A DNA stretch of 48,599 nucleotides, from positions 1-48,599 of the IMG/VR virus record IMGVR_UViG_3300020183_000129; one strand, written 5' to 3'. Positions 23,600-31,278 of this stretch are shown here, piece by piece. A program made the translations under genes and the position numbers. The notes beneath the pieces were generated by a model. The model searched no databases, was not told the origin of the DNA, and saw only the letters and a program-made list of their open reading frames with translations. The DNA comes from a virus. Every line of letters starts with the position of its first letter. The first letter of the stretch is position 1.

Positions 23600-25393
23600 A
23601 TGGCCGGATCAGAGTGGAGACATGCCGTGCAAATCGAACATCAAGTTCGTGGCGAGGCGTACAGACTGGGACTAGGACAACACAAGATCAAGTGCCCATC
23701 CTGTTCGAGCAGCCGCAAGAACAAGAACGACAAGACGCTTTCCCTGCGCATCGAGACCGACCGTATCCTCTACCAGTGCTGGCACTGCCAGATGCACGGC
23801 ATCGTTCCGACGCGCGAAACAGAACAAAAGGTGCGACAGATGTCAGTAGCAAAGAACGTCATCAAGGAGCCGCTGTCAGAGCAGGCAGTGGCATGGCTCA
23901 AGGCCCGTGGCATATCCAAGGCAACAGCAGAAAAGGCAGGTGTCACATCGACACGGCACTGGATACAAGGCATAGGCAAAGAGACAGAGTGCATACAATT
24001 TCCGTATAAAAACAAAGGCCAAGAGTACGCATTTAAACTGAGGTCTATTGAGGAGAAAGGGTTCTCAAGCAACGGTGCTGCTCAGTCCTTCTTCAATCTG
24101 GACAACGTACAGAAGCACGACTGGATGATCATCTGCGAGGGAGAGATGGACGCGCTGGCCTTCATGGAGGTTGGTTACGAGAGCGTCGTGTCTGTTCCCA
24201 ATGGCGCTGTGATGAAGGTTGTTGATGGGCACATTGACCCTCGTGATGACAACAAGTTCAAGTTCCTGTGGGACGCCAAGAAGCAGATCGACGCCGCTGC
24301 TCGCATCGTGATCGCGACGGATGCGGACGGCCCCGGTCAGGCTATGGCTGAGGAGATGGCACGTCGCATCGGCAAGGACAGGTGCTGGAAGATCGAGTAC
24401 CCGGAAGGGTGCAAGGACGGCAACGACGTTCTGATGAAGCTGGGCAAGGACGGCATCGACGGGATCGTCACCACCTGCAAGCCGTGGCCAGTCGCGGGCC
24501 TCTACGACGCCGAGCATTTCTACGATCAGCTTGACGAGATCTATGATCGTGGCATCGGCAGAGGCGAGAGCACAGGCTACGACAACGTCGACGAACTCTA
24601 CAGCATAGTACCGGGCCAGCTTACTGTCGTCACAGGCCACCCATCATCCGGCAAGTCAGAGTTCATAGACCAGATCATGATCAATGTGGCGCGTGCCAAG
24701 GGATGGAAGTTCGCCATCTGCTCCTTTGAAAACGAACCGAGATTGCACATCGCCAAGTTGATCAGCAAGTACACGCGCAAACCATTCTTCAGCGGCATGA
24801 TCGACAGGATGTCGAAGGAAGACCTAGAGCGCGGGAAGCAATTTGTTCAGTCGCACTTTTCATTCCTCTATCAGGCAGACGGTTCGCTCTCCTCCGTCGA
24901 TAGCATCGTCGAAAGACTGAAGGTCGCAGTGCTGCGACATGGTGTCAGGGGGGCGATCATCGACCCCTACAACTACATCCAGAAGAACCGGGACATCAGC
25001 GAGACAGACTGGGTATCAGAGGTTCTGACCAAGCTGCGTGTCTTCGCTCAGGCCCACGGCATACATCTGTGGTTCGTGGCACACCCGACCAAGATGATGC
25101 GTGGCACTGACGGCAAGGTGCCACCGCCCAAAGGCTACGACATCTCGGGATCTGCCGCATGGTTTGCCAAGGCTGACGTTGGCCTGACTGTCCACCGCCC
25201 TGATCCGTCGCACTCGATCACGTCCGAGATCCACATATGGAAGTGCCGCTTCTCTTGGGTGGGCAAGCAGGGCGAGACCGAACTGGACTTCGATGTGCCC
25301 ACCTCAACATACAGGAAGCATGTCTATGATCCGATACTTGAGGAGCCTGTTCCCGTCCGCTCTTACAAGGACGACGAGGACTTCCCATTCTAG
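23600..25393 (+). CDS. Primase-helicase (T7 gp4/Twinkle-like)
   Basis: 597 aa, replication protein. The N-terminal zinc ribbon uses C32, C35, C60 and C63. The Toprim domain has WMIICEGEMDALA (E180, D184) and IVIATDADG (D241, D243), giving RNA-primer synthesis. The C-terminal RecA-like helicase has Walker A GHPSSGKS (346-353), Walker B GAIIDPYNYI and motifs WFVAHPTKM and ISGSAAWFAKAD. It ends acidic, DDEDFPF, like tails that bind polymerase or SSB. Length is close to T7 gp4. The SD at ATG 23600 is weak (CTAGG abuts the start). No DNA polymerase is visible in the window. Confidence 0.93.
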   Translation: MAGSEWRHAVQIEHQVRGEAYRLGLGQHKIKCPSCSSSRKNKNDKTLSLRIETDRILYQCWHCQMHGIVPTRETEQKVRQMSVAKNVIKEPLSEQAVAWLKARGISKATAEKAGVTSTRHWIQGIGKETECIQFPYKNKGQEYAFKLRSIEEKGFSSNGAAQSFFNLDNVQKHDWMIICEGEMDALAFMEVGYESVVSVPNGAVMKVVDGHIDPRDDNKFKFLWDAKKQIDAAARIVIATDADGPGQAMAEEMARRIGKDRCWKIEYPEGCKDGNDVLMKLGKDGIDGIVTTCKPWPVAGLYDAEHFYDQLDEIYDRGIGRGESTGYDNVDELYSIVPGQLTVVTGHPSSGKSEFIDQIMINVARAKGWKFAICSFENEPRLHIAKLISKYTRKPFFSGMIDRMSKEDLERGKQFVQSHFSFLYQADGSLSSVDSIVERLKVAVLRHGVRGAIIDPYNYIQKNRDISETDWVSEVLTKLRVFAQAHGIHLWFVAHPTKMMRGTDGKVPPPKGYDISGSAAWFAKADVGLTVHRPDPSHSITSEIHIWKCRFSWVGKQGETELDFDVPTSTYRKHVYDPILEEPVPVRSYKDDEDFPF

Positions 25394-25541
25394 GAAGCTT
25401 GTAACCTTCCGGCATCATGAGGGTGGTGTGCTGATGATGGTGTGGGTGGATGGTGTAGAGGTGGCCAGCATTGTGATGAATAGGCATCACATCACCAACC
25501 ACATCTACGAATTGTTGAAGCAGGCGCGGCATAACGTTTGA
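25326..25541 (+). CDS. Small protein overlapping the helicase 3' end
   Basis: 71 aa in another frame, starting inside the helicase gene at ATG 25326 with AGGAAG seven bases upstream (ATG 25320 is possible too). The part beyond the helicase stop (LVTFRHHEGGVLMMVWVDG, then an NHIYELLKQA helix) has normal protein character, while the overlapped N-terminus is Arg/Ser/Thr-rich. A shorter product from ATG 25434 is the alternative. Function unknown; the terminator follows about 80 nt later. Confidence 0.5.
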   Translation: MIRYLRSLFPSALTRTTRTSHSRKLVTFRHHEGGVLMMVWVDGVEVASIVMNRHHITNHIYELLKQARHNV

Positions 25542-25623
25542 CGCTCGACGTATGTGATGCTACATCTTGTGTCGGAAAGCCTGCTCGCACCTTCTGCTGG
25601 TTGTCCACTCTGATCTGTCCAAC

Positions 25624-25652
25624 TGGGTGGCCTAGTGCCACCCATTTTTTTT
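25624..25652 (+). terminator. Rho-independent terminator of the replication island
   Basis: Perfect 8-bp stem TGGGTGGC / GCCACCCA (25624-25631, 25637-25644) with a CTAGT loop and eight Ts after it on the plus strand. It ends rightward transcription from RusA and the helicase before the convergent leftward genes. Confidence 0.9.
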
Positions 25653-25863
25653 AGTGCTTGGTTGCTTCTTCGCACTCTCTCTCGGCGAGTTTGATCTGTT
25701 CTAGGATGGCGGTGATGCCGAAAAAAACCGGCACCCATTGATCCCTCATCCTGTAGGCATAGAGGATGCAGACGAACAGTTCGACGATCTTGTCGCCGCT
25801 GGCCCTCTCTGGCATGCCTCTTACCATTTCATTGATCACCTCAGACGTCAGGTCATCCTTCAT
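25651..25863 (-). CDS. Small hypothetical protein
   Basis: 70 aa, last gene of the leftward accessory cluster; its stop touches the opposing terminator. AGGAG six bases before ATG 25863. Amphipathic start (EVINEMVRGM), a hydrophobic centre (KIVELFVCILYAYRM, VPVFFGITAILEQI) that may form a buried or membrane-associated helix, and an acidic tail. No family recognised. Confidence 0.65.
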   Translation of the reverse strand: MKDDLTSEVINEMVRGMPERASGDKIVELFVCILYAYRMRDQWVPVFFGITAILEQIKLAERECEEATKH

Positions 25864-25872
25864 GCGTGGCTC

Positions 25873-26637
25873 CTACATCGTGAGTGCATCGACGACGGCT
25901 CGTTTGATGCGCGACCTTAGCATGCGCTCCGACAAATAGAACTCCTTGTTGATGGACAAGACAGTGGTGTCGTGCCCCTTCCACTTGAGCACCCAGTATT
26001 TCTCCACAGACGGGCGACCGTTTTTGTACTTGAGGCCAGCGCATTCGAAGCACTCGACGCCCTCATCCTGCATGCGCTTGACGTCACTCTTCTTGGCGTA
26101 GAGGATGAAGACCAAGCCATCACCCGCCTTGACAAGGTCTATCCCTCTTGCGTGGACTGACTTCCCCCAGTGTATGGGTAGTGTGATGATGGTCTTTCTG
26201 CTCACGTTGCCGTATATGTCTGTGTGCTTGCCGACAGTGACGTAGTGGGTGACTACCTTCTCCATCTTGATTGCTACATCGAGGTTTGGGAATGCGTACC
26301 TTACTCCTGTTTCCGCCCATATTTTTGCGGTCTTCTTGATCTTTGCCATGAAGGTATCCTCATCGTTCAACCTAGATTTCTTTCTGAAATGTCTGAGGTG
26401 ATCGAGGCTATACATCATGCTGCGAAGCCAAGGCCCTACGTCAGAGTGGGTAAACCCGGTAAGCGCCTTGGGCGCTGTGTCTGGTGTCAGGCTTCTCGTG
26501 TAGTCCTGCAGGTCTTTGGCGGCACAGAAGTCTTCTCTCTGCTTGCCGGTGAACTTCATCAAATCGAAGTGCATCTGCAATGTTTTGCGTGAGATGGTCG
26601 CGAGTGCCAACTCCTTCATCACGTTGCTCCTGTCCAT
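25873..26637 (-). CDS. Hypothetical protein, 254 aa
   Basis: SD AAAGGT before ATG 26637. Helical N-terminal half with many charged residues, then a beta-rich part (VVTHYVTVGKHTDIYG, KTIITLPIHWGKSVHA, GLVFILYAKK, KYWVLKWKGHDTTVLS) and a basic C-terminal helix (ERMLRSRIKRAVVDAL). The arrangement is compatible with a nucleic-acid-binding protein, but no motif is decisive. A related GTTC-N4-GAAC dyad lies about 14 nt upstream of its start. Confidence 0.6.
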   Translation of the reverse strand: MDRSNVMKELALATISRKTLQMHFDLMKFTGKQREDFCAAKDLQDYTRSLTPDTAPKALTGFTHSDVGPWLRSMMYSLDHLRHFRKKSRLNDEDTFMAKIKKTAKIWAETGVRYAFPNLDVAIKMEKVVTHYVTVGKHTDIYGNVSRKTIITLPIHWGKSVHARGIDLVKAGDGLVFILYAKKSDVKRMQDEGVECFECAGLKYKNGRPSVEKYWVLKWKGHDTTVLSINKEFYLSERMLRSRIKRAVVDALTM

Positions 26638-26641
26638 CTGT

Positions 26642-27076
26642 CTACCTTTCGTTCATTTGAACTTCTTCTTGATTGCCGACTGCATGCCACCACACGACGT
26701 AGCCGCGCAGTTCCTTGGTCACCATGTTGCGCGCGACCATCCTTGATAGGGCGTGCCTGACGGTATCCTTCGACAGGTTGAGTGTGTCGGCGATTAACGT
26801 CATCGGCATCGACTGACGGCGCAGTACCTTGAGGATGATCTCGTCGGTTGAGTTGTTCTGCCTGCCTTGAGTGATGGCTGTCTTACGCGTGTCGTTGTCT
26901 GGCAGTTTACCTTTGCCTATCGGAGGTATGTTGCGCCCCTCTTTTGGGGGCGCTTTGGTTTCTTGGAACCTGTTGATTTCCTCTTCTATTTTCATATGCA
27001 TGATGGCAGCGATCTGCGATTCGAACCTCGCGGCCTGTTCCGGCTTCACGTTGTAGGCGGGGACGATGATTTTCAT
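26642..27076 (-). CDS. Winged-helix DNA-binding regulator
   Basis: 144 aa from ATG 27076, which overlaps the upstream stop; AAGGATG acts as SD. The N-terminal half is helical and charged. The C-terminal half holds a winged helix: DEIILKVLRRQSMPMTLIA, DTLNLSKDTVRHALSRM (recognition helix) and MVTKELRGYVVWWHA (wing), as in MarR/replication-initiator-like domains. It may regulate the leftward operon. Targets are not known; the recurrent AAGTTC-N4-GAACT dyads are candidates (inference). Confidence 0.7.
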   Translation of the reverse strand: MKIIVPAYNVKPEQAARFESQIAAIMHMKIEEEINRFQETKAPPKEGRNIPPIGKGKLPDNDTRKTAITQGRQNNSTDEIILKVLRRQSMPMTLIADTLNLSKDTVRHALSRMVARNMVTKELRGYVVWWHAVGNQEEVQMNER

Positions 27077-27297
27077 CACACATCCTTCCACGGGTTCGGG
27101 TTGTCGTTCGACAACATCCTGTCCAGCTTATTCAGTTCGTCGGCCACGGTCAGGTTAGGCTCCTTGAAAGTGGGGTCTACCTGCAACAACCTGTTCGCTG
27201 CGCGCGACCACATCTGCCGCCAGTATTCGGCGCGCTCCTGCCAATACTTTGCCTGACGCGCCTGCTCTTGCAGTTGGATGCGGAGGTCGTCAGTCAT
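27076..27297 (-). CDS. Small coiled-coil protein
   Basis: 73 aa from ATG 27297, preceded by GGAGGGG. Residues about 5-40 are a long helix rich in Gln/Ala/Trp/Arg (QARQAKYWQERAEYWRQMW), then a Pro-containing linker and a second helix (VADELNKLDRMLS). Overlaps both neighbours. Function unknown. Confidence 0.6.
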   Translation of the reverse strand: MTDDLRIQLQEQARQAKYWQERAEYWRQMWSRAANRLLQVDPTFKEPNLTVADELNKLDRMLSNDNPNPWKDV

Positions 27298-27484
27298 CCC
27301 GCCCCTCCTCAATGAGCTTCAAGACCAGATGCGCGCGCAGATACCGACCTTGCAGCGTCAGGTGGTCGGCCTCGGTCAGGGGATAGTCATGCTTTGATCC
27401 AATGCCGTGGTGGCGGTTGTACAGTACGTCGTCGAGCGCGCAGTACACTTCCCACGCTTCGGCTGCCGTGAGTTTAATCGCCAT
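27290..27484 (-). CDS. Small hypothetical protein
   Basis: 64 aa, AGGAG before ATG 27484. Two helices (AAEAWEVYCALDDVLYNR and LQGRYLRAHLVLKLIEEG) around a loop with HHGIGSKHDYPL. Tight coupling to the coiled-coil gene. No known domain. Confidence 0.6.
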   Translation of the reverse strand: MAIKLTAAEAWEVYCALDDVLYNRHHGIGSKHDYPLTEADHLTLQGRYLRAHLVLKLIEEGRDD

Positions 27485-27542
27485 CGTTCTGGTCTCCTGT
27501 CTGTCCGAAGATTGTCTCGCGTCTCACATGCGCGTTTATCAT
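27474..27542 (-). CDS. Possible 22-aa micro-ORF
   Basis: ATG 27542 overlaps the stop of the Ala-rich gene (ATGA) and the frame runs INAHVRRETIFGQTGDQNDG-like to TAA 27474, spanning the SD of the next gene. It could couple translation of the two genes rather than encode a functional peptide. Confidence 0.25.
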   Translation of the reverse strand: MINAHVRRETIFGQTGDQNDGD

Positions 27543-28204
27543 GGCTTGGCTCCTGTCAGATAAGTCATGCGCTCAAGCACCCCGATGGGCTCGATGGTCG
27601 CCCAAAAGTCAGCACGAGCATCAGAAGCATAAGCAGCAGCAGCAGCATCAGCAGCATAAGCAGCAGCATCAGCAGCATAAGCAGCAGCAGCAGCATAAGC
27701 AGCAGCAGCATGAGCAGCAGCATCAGCAGCAGCATCAGCAGCATAAGCAGCAGCAAAAGCAGCACGAGCATCAGCAGCAGCATCAGCAGCATCAGCAGCA
27801 GCCGCCGTCCTGTCGTGACACATCAGCCGCCATGTCTCCCCAAAGCCGCGCCTGTCTGCGATGGGCTGGAGTTGAGGCAGCACCACACCCCACATCCAAT
27901 CCATGAGGATTTCAAGCCGCTCTTTTTCCTGATCCCGACCAGTGCCGGGCATGTCGGGGATGAGTCGCTTGTAACGCGAGCTATTCCGCATCTCGTCGGG
28001 CATCGCATCTTGCAGGCCGATTGCGGCCCGGCCCAAAACCTCCGACATGCAGTCGGGTATAGCATCCGTCAGCCTGCCAGACATGGCGAGATTGATCGCG
28101 GCCAAGGTGCAGGCGCTTTTTGTTTTGCCCACGCCTTTAGGCAAGTTGTGGCTCGCAAGATACGCCTCAAGCTGGTGTCGATGGGCGGTGGTGTAGTCGG
28201 TCAT
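27539..28204 (-). CDS. Ala-rich repeat protein
   Basis: 221 aa from ATG 28204 (CAGGAG upstream). Residues about 1-125 are an ordinary globular part (MTDYTTAHRHQLEAYLASHN; DCMSEVLGRAAIGLQDAMP; LEILMDWMWGVVLPQLQP). Residues about 135-200 are almost wholly Ala with Asp, Tyr, His or Phe every few positions, encoded by a GCN-rich triplet repeat, then WATIEPIGVLERM closes the protein. The tract would be a long regular helix. Similar tracts occur in phage and bacterial proteins of unknown role. Repeat length is likely to vary by slippage. Confidence 0.75.
   Translation of the reverse strand: MTDYTTAHRHQLEAYLASHNLPKGVGKTKSACTLAAINLAMSGRLTDAIPDCMSEVLGRAAIGLQDAMPDEMRNSSRYKRLIPDMPGTGRDQEKERLEILMDWMWGVVLPQLQPIADRRGFGETWRLMCHDRTAAAADAADAAADARAAFAAAYAADAAADAAAHAAAAYAAAAAYAADAAAYAADAAAAAYASDARADFWATIEPIGVLERMTYLTGAKP
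27611..27802. repeat. Imperfect AGC-type triplet repeat
   Basis: About 190 bases of AGC/ATC/ATA triplets (plus-strand view), all in frame with the Ala-rich gene on the minus strand. On the plus strand it would read as Gln/His/Lys, a by-product. Confidence 0.9.
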
Positions 28205-28491
28205 GGCTGGTCTCCTGTCAGTTCTGCGAGGGTGGTGCGGGCAGGATTGGCTGCGTAGTCCCGCTGCCTGCAACGCTCTTGGATAGGGTGATCGTGTGGG
28301 TATTCATACTGGATGTATGCGTCGATTTCCTTTTCGCACTCTTTCAGCCCGTCCATCGCCTTCGCCAGCGCATCCCGCAGCCTCTCGATCTCGGCGGCTT
28401 GGGCCTCGATGCGGTCGGCGGCGGCCTCCACGAACTTCTCTGCCTCTTTGAAAGAGGCCCGCATCTTCATGAATAATTCGGCGTCGGTCAT
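28201..28491 (-). CDS. Small coiled-coil protein
   Basis: 96 aa from ATG 28491, which shares a base with the stop of the upstream 25-aa gene (TGATG). A continuous heptad-like helix (KFVEAAADRIEAQAAEIERL, RDALAKAMDGLKECEKEID) is followed by IQYEYPHDHPIQERCRQRDY. Possibly a dimeric adaptor. Overlaps the Ala-rich gene start by 4 nt. Confidence 0.65.
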   Translation of the reverse strand: MTDAELFMKMRASFKEAEKFVEAAADRIEAQAAEIERLRDALAKAMDGLKECEKEIDAYIQYEYPHDHPIQERCRQRDYAANPARTTLAELTGDQP

Positions 28492-28568
28492 CACTTCTGT
28501 TCCCCCTTCCTGAACCACGCCTTGAAAGCCTCGATCACGGCGCGCTCGACTTCTTCCTCGGTGATCAC
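28491..28568 (-). CDS. 25-aa mini-protein
   Basis: GTG 28568 overlaps the upstream TGA (GTGA) and its own TGA overlaps the next ATG (TGATG). The peptide is a charged amphipathic helix (ITEEEVERAVIEAFKAWFRK). An AGGAAGGGGG tract near its end serves as SD for the next gene. Gapless coupling on both sides argues it is translated. Confidence 0.5.
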   Translation of the reverse strand: MITEEEVERAVIEAFKAWFRKGEQK

Positions 28569-28819
28569 AGCCCCAGCCTCTTCGCGTTGAGCAGCACCAT
28601 CGTCCTTTTCTCCTGATCCGGGCCAGCCATGTATCGCTTGAACCACCCGAGGTCGCCAGTTTGCACTCGCTCCCCGGCCATCGCCTTACACGCAGGGCAC
28701 TCAAGCCCCGTCTCCACGCCCTTCGGTGCCACAGCCACCCAGTCCGTCGCACACTCCATGCACGAGACGTACAGCGCCGCGTGCGGCAGGCGCTCCGTCA
28801 TGTCGATCACGTTTGTCAT
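28565..28819 (-). CDS. Small zinc-ribbon-like protein
   Basis: 84 aa. CMEC and CPAC pairs (about residues 20-23 and 41-44) could bind one zinc ion; the C-terminus is helical (LGWFKRYMAGPDQEKRTMV). GAGG lies eight bases before the ATG, which overlaps the upstream stop. May bind DNA, RNA or protein; role unknown. Confidence 0.65.
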   Translation of the reverse strand: MTNVIDMTERLPHAALYVSCMECATDWVAVAPKGVETGLECPACKAMAGERVQTGDLGWFKRYMAGPDQEKRTMVLLNAKRLGL

Positions 28820-29079
28820 CTTAGCGGCCTCATCGGTGGCACCGGCACCGGCCGGCGCAGGTTGTCGGGTCTTGGCGGCGGGATCAGCACCGGCTCACGC
28901 ACGGCGACATCCCGGCAGACGATCACCGCCTGCGGCTGCTCCGCAGCAATCAGTGCCTGCATCTCACGGCAATGCTCGTGCTCGGCGTAGACGCCCACAT
29001 AGCCTGCCCACGGCAGCGAGAGGGCGACGGTCAGGATCGTGACTTTCATCTCAGCACCCACATTGTCGATCTTGGTCAT
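28816..29079 (-). CDS. Small protein with signal-like N-terminal segment
   Basis: 87 aa from ATG 29079 (ATGA overlap with the upstream gene); ATG 29049 is the alternative and would put a signal-peptide-like segment (KVTILTVALSLPWAGYVGVY) at the very N-terminus. The rest has CREMQALI, AVIVCRDVAV and a Pro/Arg-rich tail (LIPPPRPDNLRRPVPVPP). Two cysteines could pair outside the cytoplasm. A periplasmic or membrane-tethered peptide is likely; the Pro-rich tail recalls o-spanins but there is no lipobox. Confidence 0.55.
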   Translation of the reverse strand: MTKIDNVGAEMKVTILTVALSLPWAGYVGVYAEHEHCREMQALIAAEQPQAVIVCRDVAVREPVLIPPPRPDNLRRPVPVPPMRPLR

Positions 29080-29423
29080 GCCGTCTCTTCCCGCTCGCGC
29101 GGATAGTAGATCGACCCGACCGTGACCCATGTGACATAGGTCGCGCCGACGGGCCGGCCGTCGTCATGGTCGTATGTGTCGGCCAGCTTCCGCCATGTCA
29201 CCTTCTGCGCGAGGTCGAAGAGCCTCTCGCGGGTCTCGCCGATAGCGACAACCTCGGATACATCCTGCACCGCGAAGCTCGCTTCGCGCTCGTCACAAAC
29301 AAGCACCCTGCCTTGCACGCGGTCTCCGACTTGAAGTGTGGTCATTTCTGTCTCTCCTCTGTGGGCCTGTGCCCGCAGCTCCTGCTCCAGCCACGCAGGC
29401 AGCGGTTCTTCATGCGTCGCCAT
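29076..29423 (-). CDS. Hypothetical protein with beta-barrel-like N-terminal core
   Basis: 115 aa from ATG 29423, which overlaps the upstream gene. A strong GAGGAGAGACAGAA stands before an internal ATG at 29345, giving an 89-aa form starting MTTLQVGDRVQGRVLV; that may be the true start, with a 23-aa micro-ORF in between. VGDRVQGRVLVCDEREASFAV reads as a small OB- or SH3-like barrel. Function unknown. Confidence 0.55.
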   Translation of the reverse strand: MATHEEPLPAWLEQELRAQAHRGETEMTTLQVGDRVQGRVLVCDEREASFAVQDVSEVVAIGETRERLFDLAQKVTWRKLADTYDHDDGRPVGATYVTWVTVGSIYYPREREETA

Positions 29424-29631
29424 GGCTCAACCACTCCACGTTCGTCGTCTTCACCTCGATGTATTGCGTCCGGATCAGGTTGAACCCAGCCCGGCGAAGA
29501 GCCTCGAACTCACGCATTGCGCGATCTCGGTTCTTAGGGGAATGAGCAGACCGGCAGAGGATGACCCGCTTCTCGACGTTCCCGTTCTTCGTGTTCTCGG
29601 CGATGATCTCGTAGTAGCGGTCACTTCCCAT
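29410..29631 (-). CDS. Small hypothetical protein
   Basis: 73 aa from ATG 29631 (AGGGGGA upstream). Strand-helix-strand pattern: RYYEIIAENTKNGNVEKRVI, AMREFEALRRAGFNLIRT, QYIEVKTTNVEWLS. Overlaps both neighbours slightly. No family recognised. Confidence 0.6.
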   Translation of the reverse strand: MGSDRYYEIIAENTKNGNVEKRVILCRSAHSPKNRDRAMREFEALRRAGFNLIRTQYIEVKTTNVEWLSHGDA

Positions 29632-29812
29632 TATCCAAATCCCCCTGTACCATGCGCGCAGCCATCTGCGCCAACTCCTTGATCTCATTCGCACGGGCAG
29701 TGTTCCACTGATGCCCGCTCGTCCTGTCGTTCGATATGATGTCCGCTACGCGCTCGATCCGGTGCAGCGCAGCCAACAGGTCAATGACCTGCGATGCCTC
29801 CAAGTTTGCCAT
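29621..29812 (-). CDS. Small helical protein
   Basis: 63 aa, GGAG before the ATG. Two helices (SQVIDLLAALHRIERVADII and ANEIKELAQMAARMVQGD). Overlaps the genes on both sides. Function unknown. Confidence 0.6.
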   Translation of the reverse strand: MANLEASQVIDLLAALHRIERVADIISNDRTSGHQWNTARANEIKELAQMAARMVQGDLDNGK

Positions 29813-29972
29813 CTGCTTTCTCCAGTTCTGCCTTGTACATCTTGAGGTCGAGCAGCAGTTCAGCCTTCTCGACGGAAAGCCGAGCCACGACCTGCTGCAA
29901 CCTTGCTATTTCGTTGCGTTGCTTTGCGATCTTTGCGTGCAAAGACGAGGCGTCAGTCGTCTGTGTAAACAT
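29781..29972 (-). CDS. Small coiled-coil protein
   Basis: 63 aa. A nearly continuous heptad helix from residue 9 (SLHAKIAKQRNEIARLQQVV, ARLSVEKAELLLDLKMYKAE). AGAGGAA about ten bases before the ATG. Probably oligomeric; partner unknown. Confidence 0.6.
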   Translation of the reverse strand: MFTQTTDASSLHAKIAKQRNEIARLQQVVARLSVEKAELLLDLKMYKAELEKADGKLGGIAGH

Positions 29973-30141
29973 CCTTTGCGATTTCCTCTGGTATTTCCAT
30001 TGTCCAATATCGGTGCTTGCATCGTGGGCACGTTCGACGACGGCGCAGGGTTTTTACCAACGCCGTTTCGTAGACACGGGTCTCAGTAACTGAGGTTCTC
30101 TCGTTCCCGCAACTTGGGCATCCGACACAGTTGTCCATCAT
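29953..30141 (-). CDS. Zinc-ribbon protein (NrdR/Ogr-like)
   Basis: 62 aa. CPSC near the start and CPRC after an Arg-rich turn (TLRRRRTCPRCKHRYWTME) reproduce the zinc-ribbon half of NrdR, without its ATP-cone. Start may be ATG 30141 or 30138. Phage proteins of this shape are often transcription activators, but that is inference. Confidence 0.7.
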   Translation of the reverse strand: MMDNCVGCPSCGNERTSVTETRVYETALVKTLRRRRTCPRCKHRYWTMEIPEEIAKDVYTDD

Positions 30142-30144
30142 ACC

Positions 30145-31248
30145 TCACGACTGAAGAAAGGTTGTCTCTCCCCAAGGTGCTTTCTTGACGCCGTCCCACG
30201 ACGCCACCCACAGAACCGGATAGTCAGGCTGCTGCGGGAAGTCGTGAACCTCAAGGTCTGTCAGGTAGACCATGTTGTCTACAGGCAATTCGTGCTTCGC
30301 GATGTAGTCGAACACTGGCGTGACGAGTGTGCCGCCTCGGCCACCGACCTTGATGTTCTCGATGACTTCGCCCTGTTCATACCTACGCACCGTCTGCACC
30401 CGCGCATCGCAGGTGATCACTGTGATGGAGTTGGGTCTTGTGTCCTCGCTCAGTGCGTTCAATTCACCGAGGAACTGCGCCAGTTCGCCGTCCGAGACTG
30501 ACCCGCTGGTGTCGATGCCGATCACGATGTCACCGGCACCGATCTTCTGGATGGATGGTGCCACGATCCCAGAGGTGTGGAACATGCGGCGGTTGGGTCG
30601 GCGCATGCTGTAGTCGTCGGGTTGATCGCCGCCAATGAAGCGGCGGAACACATCACGCCAGTCTACCTGCGACCTCTTCATCTTGGTGACGAGGTCATCG
30701 ATCTCTGCTGGTAGCTTGCCCACCGCCTTTGCACCTGACGCAGCCATCATCACCTTGGCGTTGATCTCTGCCTCTAGTTGCTGCGCCTCTGCCTCTGACC
30801 TTGTCTTGGCGTCCTCGACCTCACCGAACCCGCTGCCAGCGGGTGCCTCTACGTTCTGCGGCAGTCGTTCGTAGATCGTCTCGACAGACATGCCATCGTA
30901 TGCATGATCCAGCAGGCCACCCTCTGGTAGGGTGAAGCCGCCCTTCACGAGGATGGGGTTGATCGCGAGGTCGGCGGCGATGTTCCATTTCATGGGATCC
31001 CGGTTGCCACGGCGGAGCATATGCTTCAGCACGACGTGCATGATCTCATGGGCAAGAACGCCGATCACCTCGTCGATGTTCAGCCTGTCCACGAAGGCGG
31101 GACTCCAGAGGATGGACAGCCCGTCCGTACACATCGTCGGCACTGCGTCCGAGGGACTGACGCGGAGCGTCAATCCTATCGAACCGAAGAACGGGTGATG
31201 CACGATCATTCGCGTCATCGCCCGAGACATCTTGGTCTGAGCGTCCAT
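30145..31248 (-). CDS. DUF2201-type metallopeptidase-like and VWA domain protein
   Basis: 367 aa. N-terminal zinc site HEIMH (67-71) with the downstream WNIAADLAIN supplying a possible third ligand; C-terminal VWA-like domain with the MIDAS motif DTSGS (246-250), followed by ITVITCD and GGRGGTLVTPVFDYI. This pairing is the DUF2201 architecture. Together with the MoxR ATPase 27 nt upstream it forms a two-gene module as in MoxR-VWA chaperone or chelatase systems. GGGAGAG precedes the ATG, and an AAGTTC-N4-GAACTA dyad lies in the gap. Confidence 0.88.
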   Translation of the reverse strand: MDAQTKMSRAMTRMIVHHPFFGSIGLTLRVSPSDAVPTMCTDGLSILWSPAFVDRLNIDEVIGVLAHEIMHVVLKHMLRRGNRDPMKWNIAADLAINPILVKGGFTLPEGGLLDHAYDGMSVETIYERLPQNVEAPAGSGFGEVEDAKTRSEAEAQQLEAEINAKVMMAASGAKAVGKLPAEIDDLVTKMKRSQVDWRDVFRRFIGGDQPDDYSMRRPNRRMFHTSGIVAPSIQKIGAGDIVIGIDTSGSVSDGELAQFLGELNALSEDTRPNSITVITCDARVQTVRRYEQGEVIENIKVGGRGGTLVTPVFDYIAKHELPVDNMVYLTDLEVHDFPQQPDYPVLWVASWDGVKKAPWGETTFLQS

Positions 31249-31262
31249 TGGTCTCTCCCGAA

Positions 31263-31278
31263 AAGTTCAAGTGAACTA
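31263..31278. promoter_or_regulatory. AAGTTC-N4-GAACTA dyad in the MoxR/VWA gap
   Basis: AAGTTCAAGTGAACTA lies in the short gap before the VWA gene, 14 nt or so upstream of its start, and overlaps the MoxR stop. It matches the dyad at 36762. Confidence 0.4.

Noticed and set aside
25651-25652. Terminator at 25624-25652 acting in both directions
   Set aside because: The T-run is only on the plus-strand side; the minus-strand side has no U-tract.
27541-27906. Plus-strand Gln/His/Lys-rich frame
   Set aside because: By-product of the triplet repeat in the Ala-rich gene on the other strand.
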